Source: Nemophila menziesii (Eukaryota; Streptophyta; Magnoliopsida; Boraginales; Hydrophyllaceae). From it: 64,000 bases of DNA. Within the stretch, counting starts at the first letter, position 1. The number at the start of each line of letters is the position of its first letter. The stretch is from positions 36,791,733-36,855,732 of the forward strand of contig JARWIR010000002.1 of assembly GCA_029959085.1 (NCBI GenBank). The letters are read 5' to 3'. Below are positions 54,650-64,000 of the stretch, piece after piece. The notes under the pieces are model-generated. The model made no database searches. It was not told where the DNA came from and saw only the letters and a program-made list of their open reading frames with translations. The position numbers and the translations under genes were made by a program.

Positions 54650-55365
54650 TATTAATCATGCAATAAATAACATGATATTAACCACTGAAATATGTGATAA
54701 CATTATGTTACTAGTTAATCTAAATTTCACAATGACAAAACTAATTCATATGTAGTGCTAGTGCTCTACAAATGCAAATTAGCGGCAAGCCCTGAGGTAA
54801 AGATTTTGGAAATTTCTTGTTTGCAATTACCTATAAACATGTATTTCAAATATGATCTAAAAAATTTAATTATATAGTTTTCTTTCAATTAAATGTGATT
54901 CACAATATGAATCCACCATATTTAAATGAGATATTTTTTCTTGTTGAAATGTCATGACCAAAGATCATCATTTTGCTGTAAAGATAAAATTGAATTCAGC
55001 AACAATTATAAAGAAATATTCAAAAAAATTTCAAAATATAAATCAATAAATATCTAGATTTCTTAATTTTTAAATACACATAAATACGAAAATAATTATA
55101 TTAACATTATATGACAAAACCCTAAAAGAATTTTACCTTTTTTCATCGCAACATTAATCTGCAAAGCTTGAAGTTGATTTGTATTTTACAATTACTTTTT
55201 CTCTTTCTTTTTTGTTTTTTTCATGGTGGAAAAAGGATAGTAAGTGTTTGAAAATAGATAATTTTTTTAGGAGTTGCTTTTGTAGTATATATGATAGTTT
55301 GAGAATGATACTGTGGTGTAGAGAAACAGAGGGGTCTATAAAAAAGAAGGGTTTCGTATGAAGAT
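54650..55365. other. AT-rich interval upstream of the AIPP2-like exons
   Basis: Could contain 5' exons or promoter of the minus-strand PHD gene. ATGAAAAAAG followed by GTAAAA on the minus strand near 55140 is a possible first exon with donor, but it cannot be connected. No other feature seen; plus frames here are not convincing. Confidence 0.3.
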
Positions 55366-56001
55366 TGTTGCATATGGGCTAAATATATATTTGTGAAGTA
55401 TATTATCTTATTAGACCAGCTTAATGTATTTATTTATGAAATCAGGCTTTCTATTTCTTAATGGGTTGAGTACTTATGGACTTTTGTACAACGCCCATAT
55501 GTTTTATTATATAAAACTGAGTTAAATCTCAATTATCTATTTTGATCACTTTAGTCGGATCATATTAGAATTTTATGCACTTCATTTAGAAGACTTCATT
55601 TAGAAGACGTTCTTCTTCAAACATCAACTCATTCTCTTGTTTTTTAGTTTTTCAGACTTCTGTTGGGTCTTTTTCAGAAATAAACTTGGTAATTACCTTC
55701 AAGATTTATTAGAGTGTTGAATTCTTCTTTAATAATTTGTATAATCTAAATCTTTTCTTGATTAGTAAACCGTGTAGTTTATATTAGTTGATAGCTTGAG
55801 GGTTTCAGTTTGATTCATTGAATATTGTTGAGTAACAAGTGTATTACAATTATTGTAGTGGACGACGCTTCTTTCACCGTAACTCAAAGTGGACGTAGAC
55901 AATTTGTTGAACCAATATAAACCTTTGTGATCTTTAGTTTATGTTTTAAATCTTTTCTGAAACTATTTAGATACTCAAATCTTGGATCCAAACTTTTTAC
56001 A
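55366..56001 (+). repeat. Copia-D 5' LTR
   Basis: 636 bp from TGTTGCATATGGGC to CTTTTTACA, five bases before the PBS. Its first ~32 bases resemble 59799-59830 and 27484-27515. AATAAAC- and TTGTATAATC-type signals near 55680-55745 may mark the RNA end. Confidence 0.7.
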
Positions 56002-56005
56002 ATAG

Positions 56006-56017
56006 TGGTATCAGAGC
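56006..56017 (+). other. Copia-D primer binding site
   Basis: TGGTATCAGAGC, a perfect match to the initiator Met tRNA 3' end complement used by plant copia elements. Confidence 0.9.
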
Positions 56018-56309
56018 TTGTTTAAATCACTTACATATTTGTGGTATATTTTACTCTTCTATGGTTTAATGATCCAAATATAAAAGCCGATTTAACTTTA
56101 TTTAATTTTTTGGGTTTCTGATTTGGTGTTTCTTAGTTCTTCAAAATCATTAAATATTTTTCTAAAGTTCTAGTATATTAAAATTTCCTTGGAGAGTTTT
56201 AGTTTCCGAGATTTCGTGGGTTTATAAACTTGTAATTTTAAAAGTATTTCATACTTTAAAGTTTCTCCTTAACAGTTAGTACAACCCTATATTTTGTATT
56301 GTCCTAATG

Positions 56310-57378
56310 TCTACACTCGTATTGAGATGTCAGTCTATGATGGAAAAACTGAGTTTTGTATTTGGCTGAAAAAAATCATAAGGTCAAACATGCATTGATT
56401 AAGGACATAAAACTATGGCCTAAAGATCACCTGGACAAAGACAAAGAAATAAATGAAGAGGTGTTCAATATATTGTTCATTAACCCGATTCGTTAATAAG
56501 AAAAGTAAACGGATGTGAAACTACACTTGAACTCTAGGGTAAGATAGGCTCTTTCTATTCTATTAAGTCTTTACCCAGCTTGACTTTCTTGAAAGGTTCT
56601 TTGTTTATCTATAAAAAGGAAGTGAGTAAATTTTTGGGAGATAACATTGATGAGTTTTTCAAAAATTACCTTAATATTAAATGGTATCCCAGACCTTAGA
56701 TGTTATGAGTAAATTCATGGTTATTCTCAACTCAAATCCTAATTCTCATTAAGTAGTTAAAGAGTTATTTCAATATGCGAGTATTGTCCCTACTTTTGAC
56801 TAAGTTATTGTTGCCTTAAAAACCAGAAAAAATGAAGTTAAACTAAGTAGAAGAACTGGCTCAAACTTGTTTACTAAACCAAGTACAGATGTTACACATG
56901 TCCCGGAAACAAATAAAACAAGAAAACATTTAATAATAATAAAACTAAGTCTATAGAAACTAGAAAATGTTTTCATTGTGGTAAAGTTGGACAATTAAAG
57001 ATAATTTGTTTTAAATTGAAAACAAATTGACTGCGGGTTATAATGAATTTAATGTTGTATTCATGCCTAAGATAGATGATGATGTATGTGAAGTTCTAAA
57101 TGTCACTGATAAGTCTAGTCATATTAATTGGATACTTGATTCTCATTTCACCTTTCATTTGTCCTTTATCTAAATTATTGCATGATCTTGTTAAAACTTG
57201 TAACAAAAATTTGATCAAACTGAAAATATGATGTTAAGGGTGTTGGTAAGATAAAACTGATAATGTATAATGGAAAAATTGATTACTTTGCCAAATGTTA
57301 GATATATACCTGAATAAAAATACCATTTTGTATTGTTGCATTGAGTACTGTTGCATATGAGAGAAAATTCAGGTATTT
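56310..57378 (+). pseudogene. Copia-D gag, zinc knuckle and protease
   Basis: Gag is readable only in pieces. The zinc knuckle at 56968-57009 reads CFHCGKVGQLKIIC: three Cys remain but the His position is Gln. The protease follows near 57125 as WILDSHFTFH, where DSG has become DSH. Both key sites are damaged. Stops are frequent; 56800-56994 on the minus strand is a shadow frame. Confidence 0.65.
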
Positions 57379-57900
57379 TTGTCTGTTGTGGATGATTTTA
57401 GTAGAAGGGTTTGGACATTTTTCTTGAAAACAAAAGTTGAAACTTTTTCTAAAATCAAAGAATACAAAGTTTTTAGAACTGATAATTGGCTTGAGTTACC
57501 AAAGTTTTTAGAATACAAAGTTTTTAGAACTCCTTTAGAAAAAGTTAGAATCCTTTTATTTAGATCTGTTTTACCAAAAAATCTTTTTAGGGGAAACTTA
57601 ATACACTGTAACTTATTTGATAAATATGAGTCTCAACAGGTCCATTCACTTCAAATCGCATATGGAAGTCTAGACTGGCAATACGCCTAACCTGTCCCAT
57701 TTAAGAGTTTTTGGATATGCAGCTTATGCTCACACTAAGGATGGTAAACTTGACCACAGGCATCGAATGTATTATGTTCGGTTATCCACGACAACATCAG
57801 GTGAAAAGTTATAGATTATGGGATAAAACTGCTAGTGGGTTTGAAGTTTATGTATGTAGAGAATTCATATTTGATGAGTTAACATTTCCTTGCTAGAATC
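57379..57900 (+). pseudogene. Copia-D integrase remnant
   Basis: 57379-57690 reads VVDDFSRRVWTFFLKTKVET and FRTDNWLEL, the two catalytic Asp segments of copia integrase. The normal DNG(G/L)EF box is altered and a short YKVFRT segment is duplicated. 57690-57900 gives the C-terminal part (FGYP, YRLWDKTASGFEVYVCREFI) in another frame. Confidence 0.7.
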
Positions 57901-57949
57901 TTATAGATACATGTAATGATGTTTTTCTTAAACTAAATGTTGAGACTGT

Positions 57950-59798
57950 GGAATATGAATTTGAGGTGGAGCACCTTAACCTGAACAATCAGATAAATCT
58001 TCTACCAAATTCCATCAAGTGGATCAACCCCAAGGACATGTAAATGAAGAAGATGTTGAGCAGCCTGATGGACCTGAAGCGGAGGAGGCTGATAAGTCAA
58101 AAGTAGAAGGTCTTCAACACTACCAGTTGGATAGGAATATGCAAAGAAGGGAACATAAGGCTCCTAGCAGGTATTCTTATGATGACTTGGTTTATACTGC
58201 TTTAACTTCTGCAGTTGAGAAGAGGGATTCTAGGCTTATTCTTATCTTGATGCTATAAATTTTAAGGATAAAAAATTATAGGTAATGTTATGAATAAAGA
58301 ATTAAATTCCATATTACTTAATAATAGTTGAACTTTAGTTGTTAAACCTAGCTAAACTAGTCGAATGTAATTGGTTTTATAAACTTAAAGAAGGTAGTTC
58401 AGAAACTAACCCACCTAGGCATTAAGCTAGACTAGTTGCTAAGGGATATACTAAAAGGGAAGGCATTGAATTTACTTAAATTTTTTCTCATGCGATTGAA
58501 TTCAAAACTTTTAGAATTATGTTAAGATAACCTTGAAATTTAGCAGTTGGATGTTAAGATAACTTTCTTGCACGGTGATCTTGAGAAAACTATTCACATA
58601 AGGTAGCCTGAAGGCTACCATGATTCCGAGTTGCCTGATAATGTATGTATTTTGAAAAAAATCCTTATATAGATTAAAATAGTCCCCAAGGCAGTGGTAT
58701 AAGAGGTTTAATTCTTCTGTGTTGTCCCTTGGATTTAAAAGGTCGCAATATGATGCGTGTTTTTACTTTACATGGCAAGAAAGTTGTGCGATTTACGTTC
58801 TTTTATATGTTGATTATATGAAATACTCCGTCTTATATAAATAAACAGAAAAATGTTTTGAAATCTGAATTTGATAGGTAGGATTTAGGAAATGCTAGAT
58901 ACATCGCATGATAATTGATAGGAATAAATCAAAGGGCATATTAAAGTTACATCAAATACCTTACTTGAAAAAGATCATTTCTAAGTTTGGTAATTTGAAT
59001 TGCAAAAAAATACAGATTCCTTTGGGAGGTCACTTTGTTTTGACTAAACAGTTGTGCCTAAAGACTCAATATGATCTTTTGAAAATGGAAACCATTCCTT
59101 GTTGTAATATTATGGGATTTCTTATGTATTACATGATTAACACTAAACCTGATTTCTCTTTTTCTATCTCTTGACTTAGTAGATGTATGTCAAGTCCTGG
59201 CTATGGTCATTGGTTGGCAATTAAGCATGTTTTGGCATATGTAAGTTCTACTTTAAATGTGAGTTTGATCTATGATAATCTTAAATGTTTGTGAGCTGAT
59301 TGGTTATGTAGTTACAGATTTTGCTAGATGTAGGGACTCTAGAATGTCCACTACTTCCTACTATTTCATCTTGGGGCAAAATTGTATTTCTTGGAAGTGT
59401 TAATTACAACCACTGGTGGCTCTTTCAACAACTGAGTTAAAATATGTTGCAATTACTGATTTCTTAAAAGAAGCTATTTGTCTTTAGAATCTCTTTAGAG
59501 ATGTTAAGTTGGTTAAAGGTATTCATGTAATATTTTTTGATAGTCAAAGTGCAAATCATTTGAGTAAAAATCGTGTATATCATGAGTTAACTAAACATAT
59601 TGATGTTAAGTAGTATTTTATTATATATGTATTATTTAATAATGATGTTAAGTTGGAAAAAATTTCTTTTGAGTTGAATCCTTTTGATATGGGTACTATT
59701 TAGGCATTGATGGTGATGAAGATGGTGATGTTACTATAATATTCTCAGGTACTAATGACTTGAGCTGATACTGGCACTACATATCTTAAGGTAGAGAT
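57950..59798 (+). pseudogene. Copia-D linker, reverse transcriptase and RNase H
   Basis: 58019-58258 is an acidic linker (QPDGPEAEEADK) ending in the RR-x-APSRYSYDDLVY segment before RT. RT follows with stops: ARLVAKGYTKREGIEF (about 58430), CILHGDLEK-type (about 58570), PRQWYKRFNSS (about 58690). 58908-59174 has MIIDRNKSKGILKLHQIPYL and the region up to RNase H. RNase H (about 59280-59700) keeps HLGQNCISWK-type and DFLKEAICL segments. No catalytic box is intact. Confidence 0.75.
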
Positions 59799-59830
59799 TG
59801 TCGGATATGGGATGATATTTATTTGTGAAA

Positions 59831-60250
59831 AGAGAAAATTACTTTTAGAAGCACAAAAAAACAAATTCTTTAGAAAATCCTAACTAAAAAATAATTCTAA
59901 CAAAGTCCTTAGTTTGATTTTTTACCCTTATACCCATACTCAGTTTTTTAGCGGTACATACCAACATTTTTAATTTTGGTATAGACCAATATTTATTTGT
60001 TTGGACCGTACCAATTTTCTGGTTTTGGTATATACCAAATGCTACATATGTTTGTTTTAACATTTCAGGGTCCTTAATAGTATTTTTCTAAACTTATGGA
60101 GGGCTTTTTGTCATGCCCAAGTTAATGACCGGATTTATTTAGAAAACCGATCGAAGATCTTGTCGAGATTCACCCATTCGTATGCGCCAAACAAAGTTTT
60201 TCCCACAAAAATACTTCACAAATCTATTAACGATATCTTTTTTCATGATA
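59831..60250. other. Intergenic interval after Copia-D
   Basis: AT-rich, with several GGTATA(T/G)ACCAA-like inverted motifs between 59960 and 60040. No frame, LTR continuation or RNA gene seen. Confidence 0.4.
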
Positions 60251-60257
60251 AAAACGA

Positions 60258-60349
60258 ATTGGTATATTCCAAACACATCACTTTAGTACATTCCTAACAC
60301 ATAAATTTGGTACATTCCAAACACATCAATTTGATATATTCCAAAGAGA
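60258..60349 (+). repeat. 24 bp minisatellite, four units
   Basis: Four imperfect units of the type TTTGGTACATTCCAAACACATCAA in tandem. Variation between units is a few bases each. Confidence 0.7.
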
Positions 60350-61380
60350 TCTAAATCTAGATCTAAAATGAAACAAATAGACTTCTTTTTACAAAAAATA
60401 TCGGAATTAAAAATAACAGAAACCAGAATTAAAAAAATTAATGCACACTCTTTGCACACGCTAGGACTATTAAAATCGGAAGGGGTGGATACGGGATCTA
60501 ATAAAGCCTGATGGGTGGAGATGGTATCTATTCAAATCGGTATCGGGTGCGGAACCCGTGTTTGGAATGTGTTGTCCTTTTTTGTTGTTGAAGAATGAAT
60601 CCATCATATTTGAAAGTCATGAAGTAAAATTGGCCTTGTAGAGAAATGAATCCTTCATATTGAAAAGTCACTAAGGGAAATTGGTCTCGTGTAACCTTTA
60701 TAGCCATGAAATGAATGATTTGGAAATTTGCGAATTTAGTACTACGTTGATAGCCATGGTGTACAAGGAGAGTTTACTTTCTCGTACTTGGCTTCAACGC
60801 AAAGATCCAGTGTGACGACGGCGAACAGCATGGCTTCGTCAGTTTTGGAGATTGGTGTGGTTCCGGCGAGAGACTAGGCCAATAACGATTGAGGAGTACC
60901 TGACCCTGTGCCTCGTGAGAAATAAATGTGGGGTTCTGCTGGTGGAGACAGTTGAAGCACCAAATCGGAGAAAGAGTACCACACTGGGTGAGTAAGGGAA
61001 GGCTGCTTTCCAGACCCCGACGGTGTCAAAAGCGGTGGCGGTGCGCTGGAAATGGTTTGGGAGGCGGGTTTGTCATGCTTGCGTCGCGTTGGAGATAGAG
61101 TGTGAGAAAGGGCTTTGGAGAGGTCTGATAAAAACACATCCTAATAGGTTTTTTTTTAGCTTTTTCTTTTTACTAGCAGTAGCAATAGTATTGGTATTGG
61201 GAGACTTTTTGGGATTTTTTATTGTTTCTAGTTGGGATTTAATGGATTAATTAAGTGAGAATTTTGTTAGTATTTTAAATATTATATGGGCCTTTATAAA
61301 TAATTGCTCCCAAATAAAAATCAGTTATTGTTAGATGGATGGAGGAGGCCTTGTCCAAAAAAAATGGTTGAGATGGTTTA
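60350..61380. other. Unassigned interval with a GC-richer island at 60780-61130
   Basis: 60780-61130 is GC-richer than its surroundings and holds an 87-codon minus frame (Ser/Pro-rich) and, on the plus strand, MASSVLEIGVVPARD from 60831 followed by a stop. I recognise neither. It might be a gene 5' end or an exon relic. The rest shows no feature. Confidence 0.3.
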
Positions 61381-61381
61381 C

Positions 61382-61480
61382 CCAACAAAAAAAAAATGGA
61401 AAAAGGAAAAACGAAAAACGAAAAACGAAAAAAGAAAAATAAAATAGAAAAAAGAAAAAAGAAAAAAAAGAAAGATAAAT
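61382..61480 (+). repeat. A-rich simple repeat
   Basis: Repeated GAAAAAAG/CGAAAAA units. Confidence 0.85.
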
Positions 61481-61667
61481 ATTTTATTAATATATAAAAT
61501 GCTTAGTCAACTCGTCATTTTATTGCCCTAACTTAAACGCTTAATTCTCTTACTTTACATCTAACGTTCGCTTCAGACGCCAAATCATCATGTCGCGCTC
61601 CGCGTCAAATATTCCACGTCTCAAGTTGGGATTAGCGCAGTCGTCTTTTTCAGATAACCACCTCGTT

Positions 61668-61715
61668 CATTATATATGCATTCTTCCGCCACATCTTCTC
61701 CGTTCATCCTTATAG
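61668..61715 (+). promoter_or_regulatory. Candidate promoter and non-coding first exon for the ZF-HD gene
   Basis: TTATATATG at about 61669-61677 could be a TATA box. A CT-rich leader follows, and CCTTATAG with GTAATAC (donor at 61716) could end a non-coding exon that splices to 62383. The upstream 100 bp are GC-richer with ACGT-type motifs. Position and spacing fit, but expression is not shown. Confidence 0.35.
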
Positions 61716-62160
61716 GTAATACTAATTAATAAATCAATATTTTTGCAAAATATGGATTATTTTGCCTAATATAGGGTCCTATATTGTGATTAGTTCAAAT
61801 TTTTTTGTTGTTTTGAATATTATAGGGACTTATTATATAATTAGTTCAAAATATAAGCTATTTTACATTTATAGGGACCTATAAATCCCAAAATACAGGA
61901 ACCTATGATTAAATTTTGTAAATTATTGGGATTTTTATGGTAATAAACTTACACTGCCACTGAACCCCCTTGGTCTCCCATCATAAACTCCCTACTCAGG
62001 TCTCCCAACAAAAACTCCCTACTCAGCCCGTGTAAGTTACTAATAGTTCTTTTAATTGACTCAAGTTAAGAATAACTATCATCTTCCACTATCTTTCACC
62101 AACTCAGTGAAGAAGGTGAGGTTTCTCAACTCACTAAGTGCATTTCCTATGTTATACTAT

Positions 62161-62190
62161 TGTGTGTGTGTATATATATATATATATATG
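62161..62190 (+). repeat. (TG)n(TA)n microsatellite
   Basis: (TG)5 followed by about ten TA units, within the presumed intron of the ZF-HD gene. Confidence 0.9.
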
Positions 62191-62382
62191 CATAACTGTA
62201 TACTGGTGATAAGCCTATTAAATATAAACATATTAAATATAAACATAAGCGTATATAAGTATAAAATCTAGATTAAATCTAATTGATCATTAATTTTACC
62301 TATTTACTAAATTAGAAAAAAAATGTTAACATAGATTTGATGGTTTCAACATTTTATATTCTGCCTAGGTCCATCTACACAG

Positions 62383-62937
62383 GTCAAGAATAAGGTCAAT
62401 GGCCATGTCATTTCAATTTGTCATCAACAATACTAAGTATGATGGTAAGATATAGTAACTGATCTTGTTGTACAATACATGTTTTTGCTATATACTTATT
62501 ATGTAATACATGAAAAAAGTTTGATGTACATTATTCTTGGTTTTTTTAATAGGTCACTCTATTCTTGATTCTACTGGGAGCAAATCTCCTGCTCCGATCT
62601 CGCGAAACCAAGTTGGGAATCAGCCGTCCTATGACGATATACAAAGACAGTTGATGGATGCATGGAGTATCTACCCGGAATTACTCCTTTTCCAGCTGAT
62701 CCATCCGCCATTGTTTGTGCGGCTTGTGGTTGTCACTGTAACTTCCACCGTAAGGAAGAGATGTTCATTCCTCCACCGGCTCGTGTCGAAATTATAAGTC
62801 CACTAGTTGATGGTGAGCAATTATTAACAAATGAAGATATTGTAATCTTCAGTGAAAGGAATGACCAAATTCTTACATGTAAACGAGAGAAAATGAGAAA
62901 CGTGAAACCAAAAAGTCAAAAGAAGAACAAGAATTGA
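62383..62937 (+). pseudogene. ZF-HD / mini zinc finger protein, decayed but spliced structure readable
   Basis: Intact relatives are plant zinc finger homeodomain proteins or mini zinc fingers that dimerise through this domain. Exon 62383-62444 contains the ATG (62399-62401) and ends at a GTAAGA donor. The next exon begins at 62553 after TTTTTTTAATAG, and codon phase joins exactly (TATGAT-G|GT-CAC). The N-half of the domain reads SRNQVGNQPSYDD, where a Cys and a His expected for zinc are Gln. A shift between about 62640 and 62662 leads to VDGCMEYLPG and IVCAACGCHCNFHRKEE, the intact C-half. A basic tail ends at TGA 62937. No homeodomain follows. Lost zinc ligands plus the shift make function doubtful. 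Confidence 0.75.
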
Positions 62938-63180
62938 TGTTTAGAATATAGATTGAGTAATTCAAAAAGCAATTTTATGGTGTACTATTATTTTGCAAAG
63001 TATTTGTTTCTTTATTATTTTAATTTAAATTATGCTAGAACATATGTTGTAAGAACAAATAATATTTCGAGGTTTTGGAACAAAAAAACAACAATAATTG
63101 AAATAATACATTTTGATTAGTATTCGTTCTTATCCATCGTCTTCTTTGCTCATGCTTGATAGAGCTTTTATGTCAGCCAT
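62808..63180 (+). repeat. Tandem duplication of the ZF-HD 3' end, unit 1
   Basis: The last 43 codons plus 3' flank match 63505-63930 in direct orientation: GAGCAATTATTAACAAATGA, then TTTAGAATATAGATTGAGTA, and CTTATCCATCGTCTTC. Unit spacing is about 700 bp. Confidence 0.75.
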
Positions 63181-63504
63181 AGGATTACTAAATTTCATAG
63201 ATGGACCATGGCGTTGAGCGAATAATAATATTCACTACGAATAATATAGATCGATTAGCCCTGCTTGGTCGAATGGATATGCACATTCATATGTGCCTTC
63301 AAGACTTTAGCAGCTAATTATATTGGAATTATTCATCAGTCTCTCTTTGATGTTGTAGAGACGACCACTGTAATATTATATACCTTTAGATAAAGTAATA
63401 TTTTTAAAGTTGTCACAAAATCTTTTTTGTTTGTTTTTTAGTTTTTCATATACCACCTTGTTTTAAAGTTATATTCACTCATATAAGTAATATGTTCAAC
63501 AGGT
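62938..63504. other. 3' flank of the ZF-HD gene
   Basis: AT-rich. It contains the 3' part of a unit repeated at 63505-63930 and otherwise no recognised feature. Confidence 0.4.
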
Positions 63505-63930
63505 GACTCCTGGTGAGAAATTATTAACGAATGAAGATATTGATATCCCATTGGAAGGATTGACAAAATTCTTACATGAAAAGAAAAGAGAAAATGAGGA
63601 AAGTGAAGCCAAAAAGTAAAAAAAAATAAGAAATGGTCATCTAATAGGAGAAAGAAACTATTTAGAATATAGATTGAGTAATTCACAAAGCAATTCTATG
63701 GTGTACTGTTATTTTGCAAAGTATTTTTTTCTTTATTATTTTACTTCAGATTTAAATTTAGCAAGAGCGGTGTAACTTTTATTATTTTTGAAAAGTAACT
63801 ATATTTATCAAAAACCAGAGGGAACATATGTTGTAAGAACGAACAATAATTGAACGGATACCTTTAATAAGTATTTGTTCTTATCCATTGTCTTTGTTAC
63901 TCATGTATAGAGCTTTTACACCATTGAGAA
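63505..63930 (+). repeat. Tandem duplication of the ZF-HD 3' end, unit 2
   Basis: Copy of 62808-63180. A candidate terminal exon after CAACAG (acceptor, 63504) reads VTPGEKLLTNEDIDIPLEGL, continues KFLHEKKRENEESEAKK and stops at TAA near 63620. It is better formed than the tail of unit 1 (EQLLTNEDIVIFSERNDQIL), so it may preserve the ancestral C-terminus, perhaps used as an alternative last exon. Confidence 0.6.
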
Positions 63931-64000
63931 TCCGTCGCAGCTCCTCCATCAGACATAATAGAATGTATACAACATCTTTTCCAAGTGGAAAAGGGCAGAC
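63931..64000. other. Window end
   Basis: No feature seen in the last 70 bases. Confidence 0.3.

Larger units (their letters stand above)
55366..59830 (+). mobile_element. Copia-D: decayed Ty1/copia element, 3' LTR truncated
   Basis: Plus-strand element with 5' LTR (55366-56001), PBS TGGTATCAGAGC (56006-56017), gag with zinc knuckle, protease, integrase, RT and RNase H in order, all with many stops. The 3' LTR begins TGTCGGATATGGG at 59799 and is recognisable for only about 32 bp. The fragment at 25788-27515 is a second copy of its 3' half and ends at almost the same place. Confidence 0.8.

Overview
The window is plant nuclear DNA, most likely from a eudicot with a repeat-rich genome. Ty1/copia elements carry initiator-Met-type primer sites, Ty3/gypsy elements of Athila type carry tRNA-Asp-type primer sites, and there is a plant L1-type LINE with a DUF4283 ORF1. 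The only host-gene traces are plant families: F-box, an AIPP2-like PHD protein and a ZF-HD zinc finger. I see no rRNA gene, no convincing tRNA gene, no CRISPR array and no bacterial or organellar operon.

Layout. 1-4721 and 20419-25787 are two diverged copies of one segment. Each holds the 5' half of a minus-strand copia element (Copia-A), its 5' LTR, the coding sequence of an older copia element it landed in (Copia-B), and an unrecognised tail. The right-hand Copia-A is structurally complete (18263-22833) and splits Copia-B into 16764-18262 and 22834-23345. Between the copies lie a degraded gypsy LTR split by a LINE (about 5990-11110), a GGT-rich minisatellite, a decayed plus-strand copia element (Copia-C, 11440-13120), another Athila-type LTR (about 13541-15037) and a likely MITE (about 15080-15410). 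A 1.7 kb copia fragment (25788-27515) follows the second copy.

27871-49427 is a block of three Athila-type elements. G1 (27871 to about 40145, minus) is long and little damaged: gag, protease, RT/RNase H, integrase and a downstream ORF of the plant-transposon (Transposase_32/env-like) kind. G2 (about 40147-46187, plus) is a non-autonomous relative in which gag-pol is replaced by one small ORF. G1 and G2 meet head to head inside their truncated 5' LTRs. G3 (46188-49427, minus) is a gag/protease fragment with a full 5' LTR, cut by the end of G2. G1 and G2 each carry, at the same internal place, a GC-rich array of palindromic repeats whose sequences are unrelated between the two. All complete LTR 5' ends begin with the same short hairpin.

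49428-64000 is more gene-like: a broken F-box gene (50899-51557), exons of an AIPP2-like PHD gene (53297-54649, minus), a fairly complete but decayed copia element (Copia-D, 55366-59830), and a decayed ZF-HD gene with readable splice sites (62383-62937) whose 3' end is tandemly repeated (63505-63930).

I found no undescribed enzymatic or defence system. The least explained structures are the conserved LTR-terminal hairpin, the hypervariable palindromic arrays, the private ORF of G2 and the decayed AIPP2-like and ZF-HD genes. Coordinates of degraded elements are estimates read by eye.
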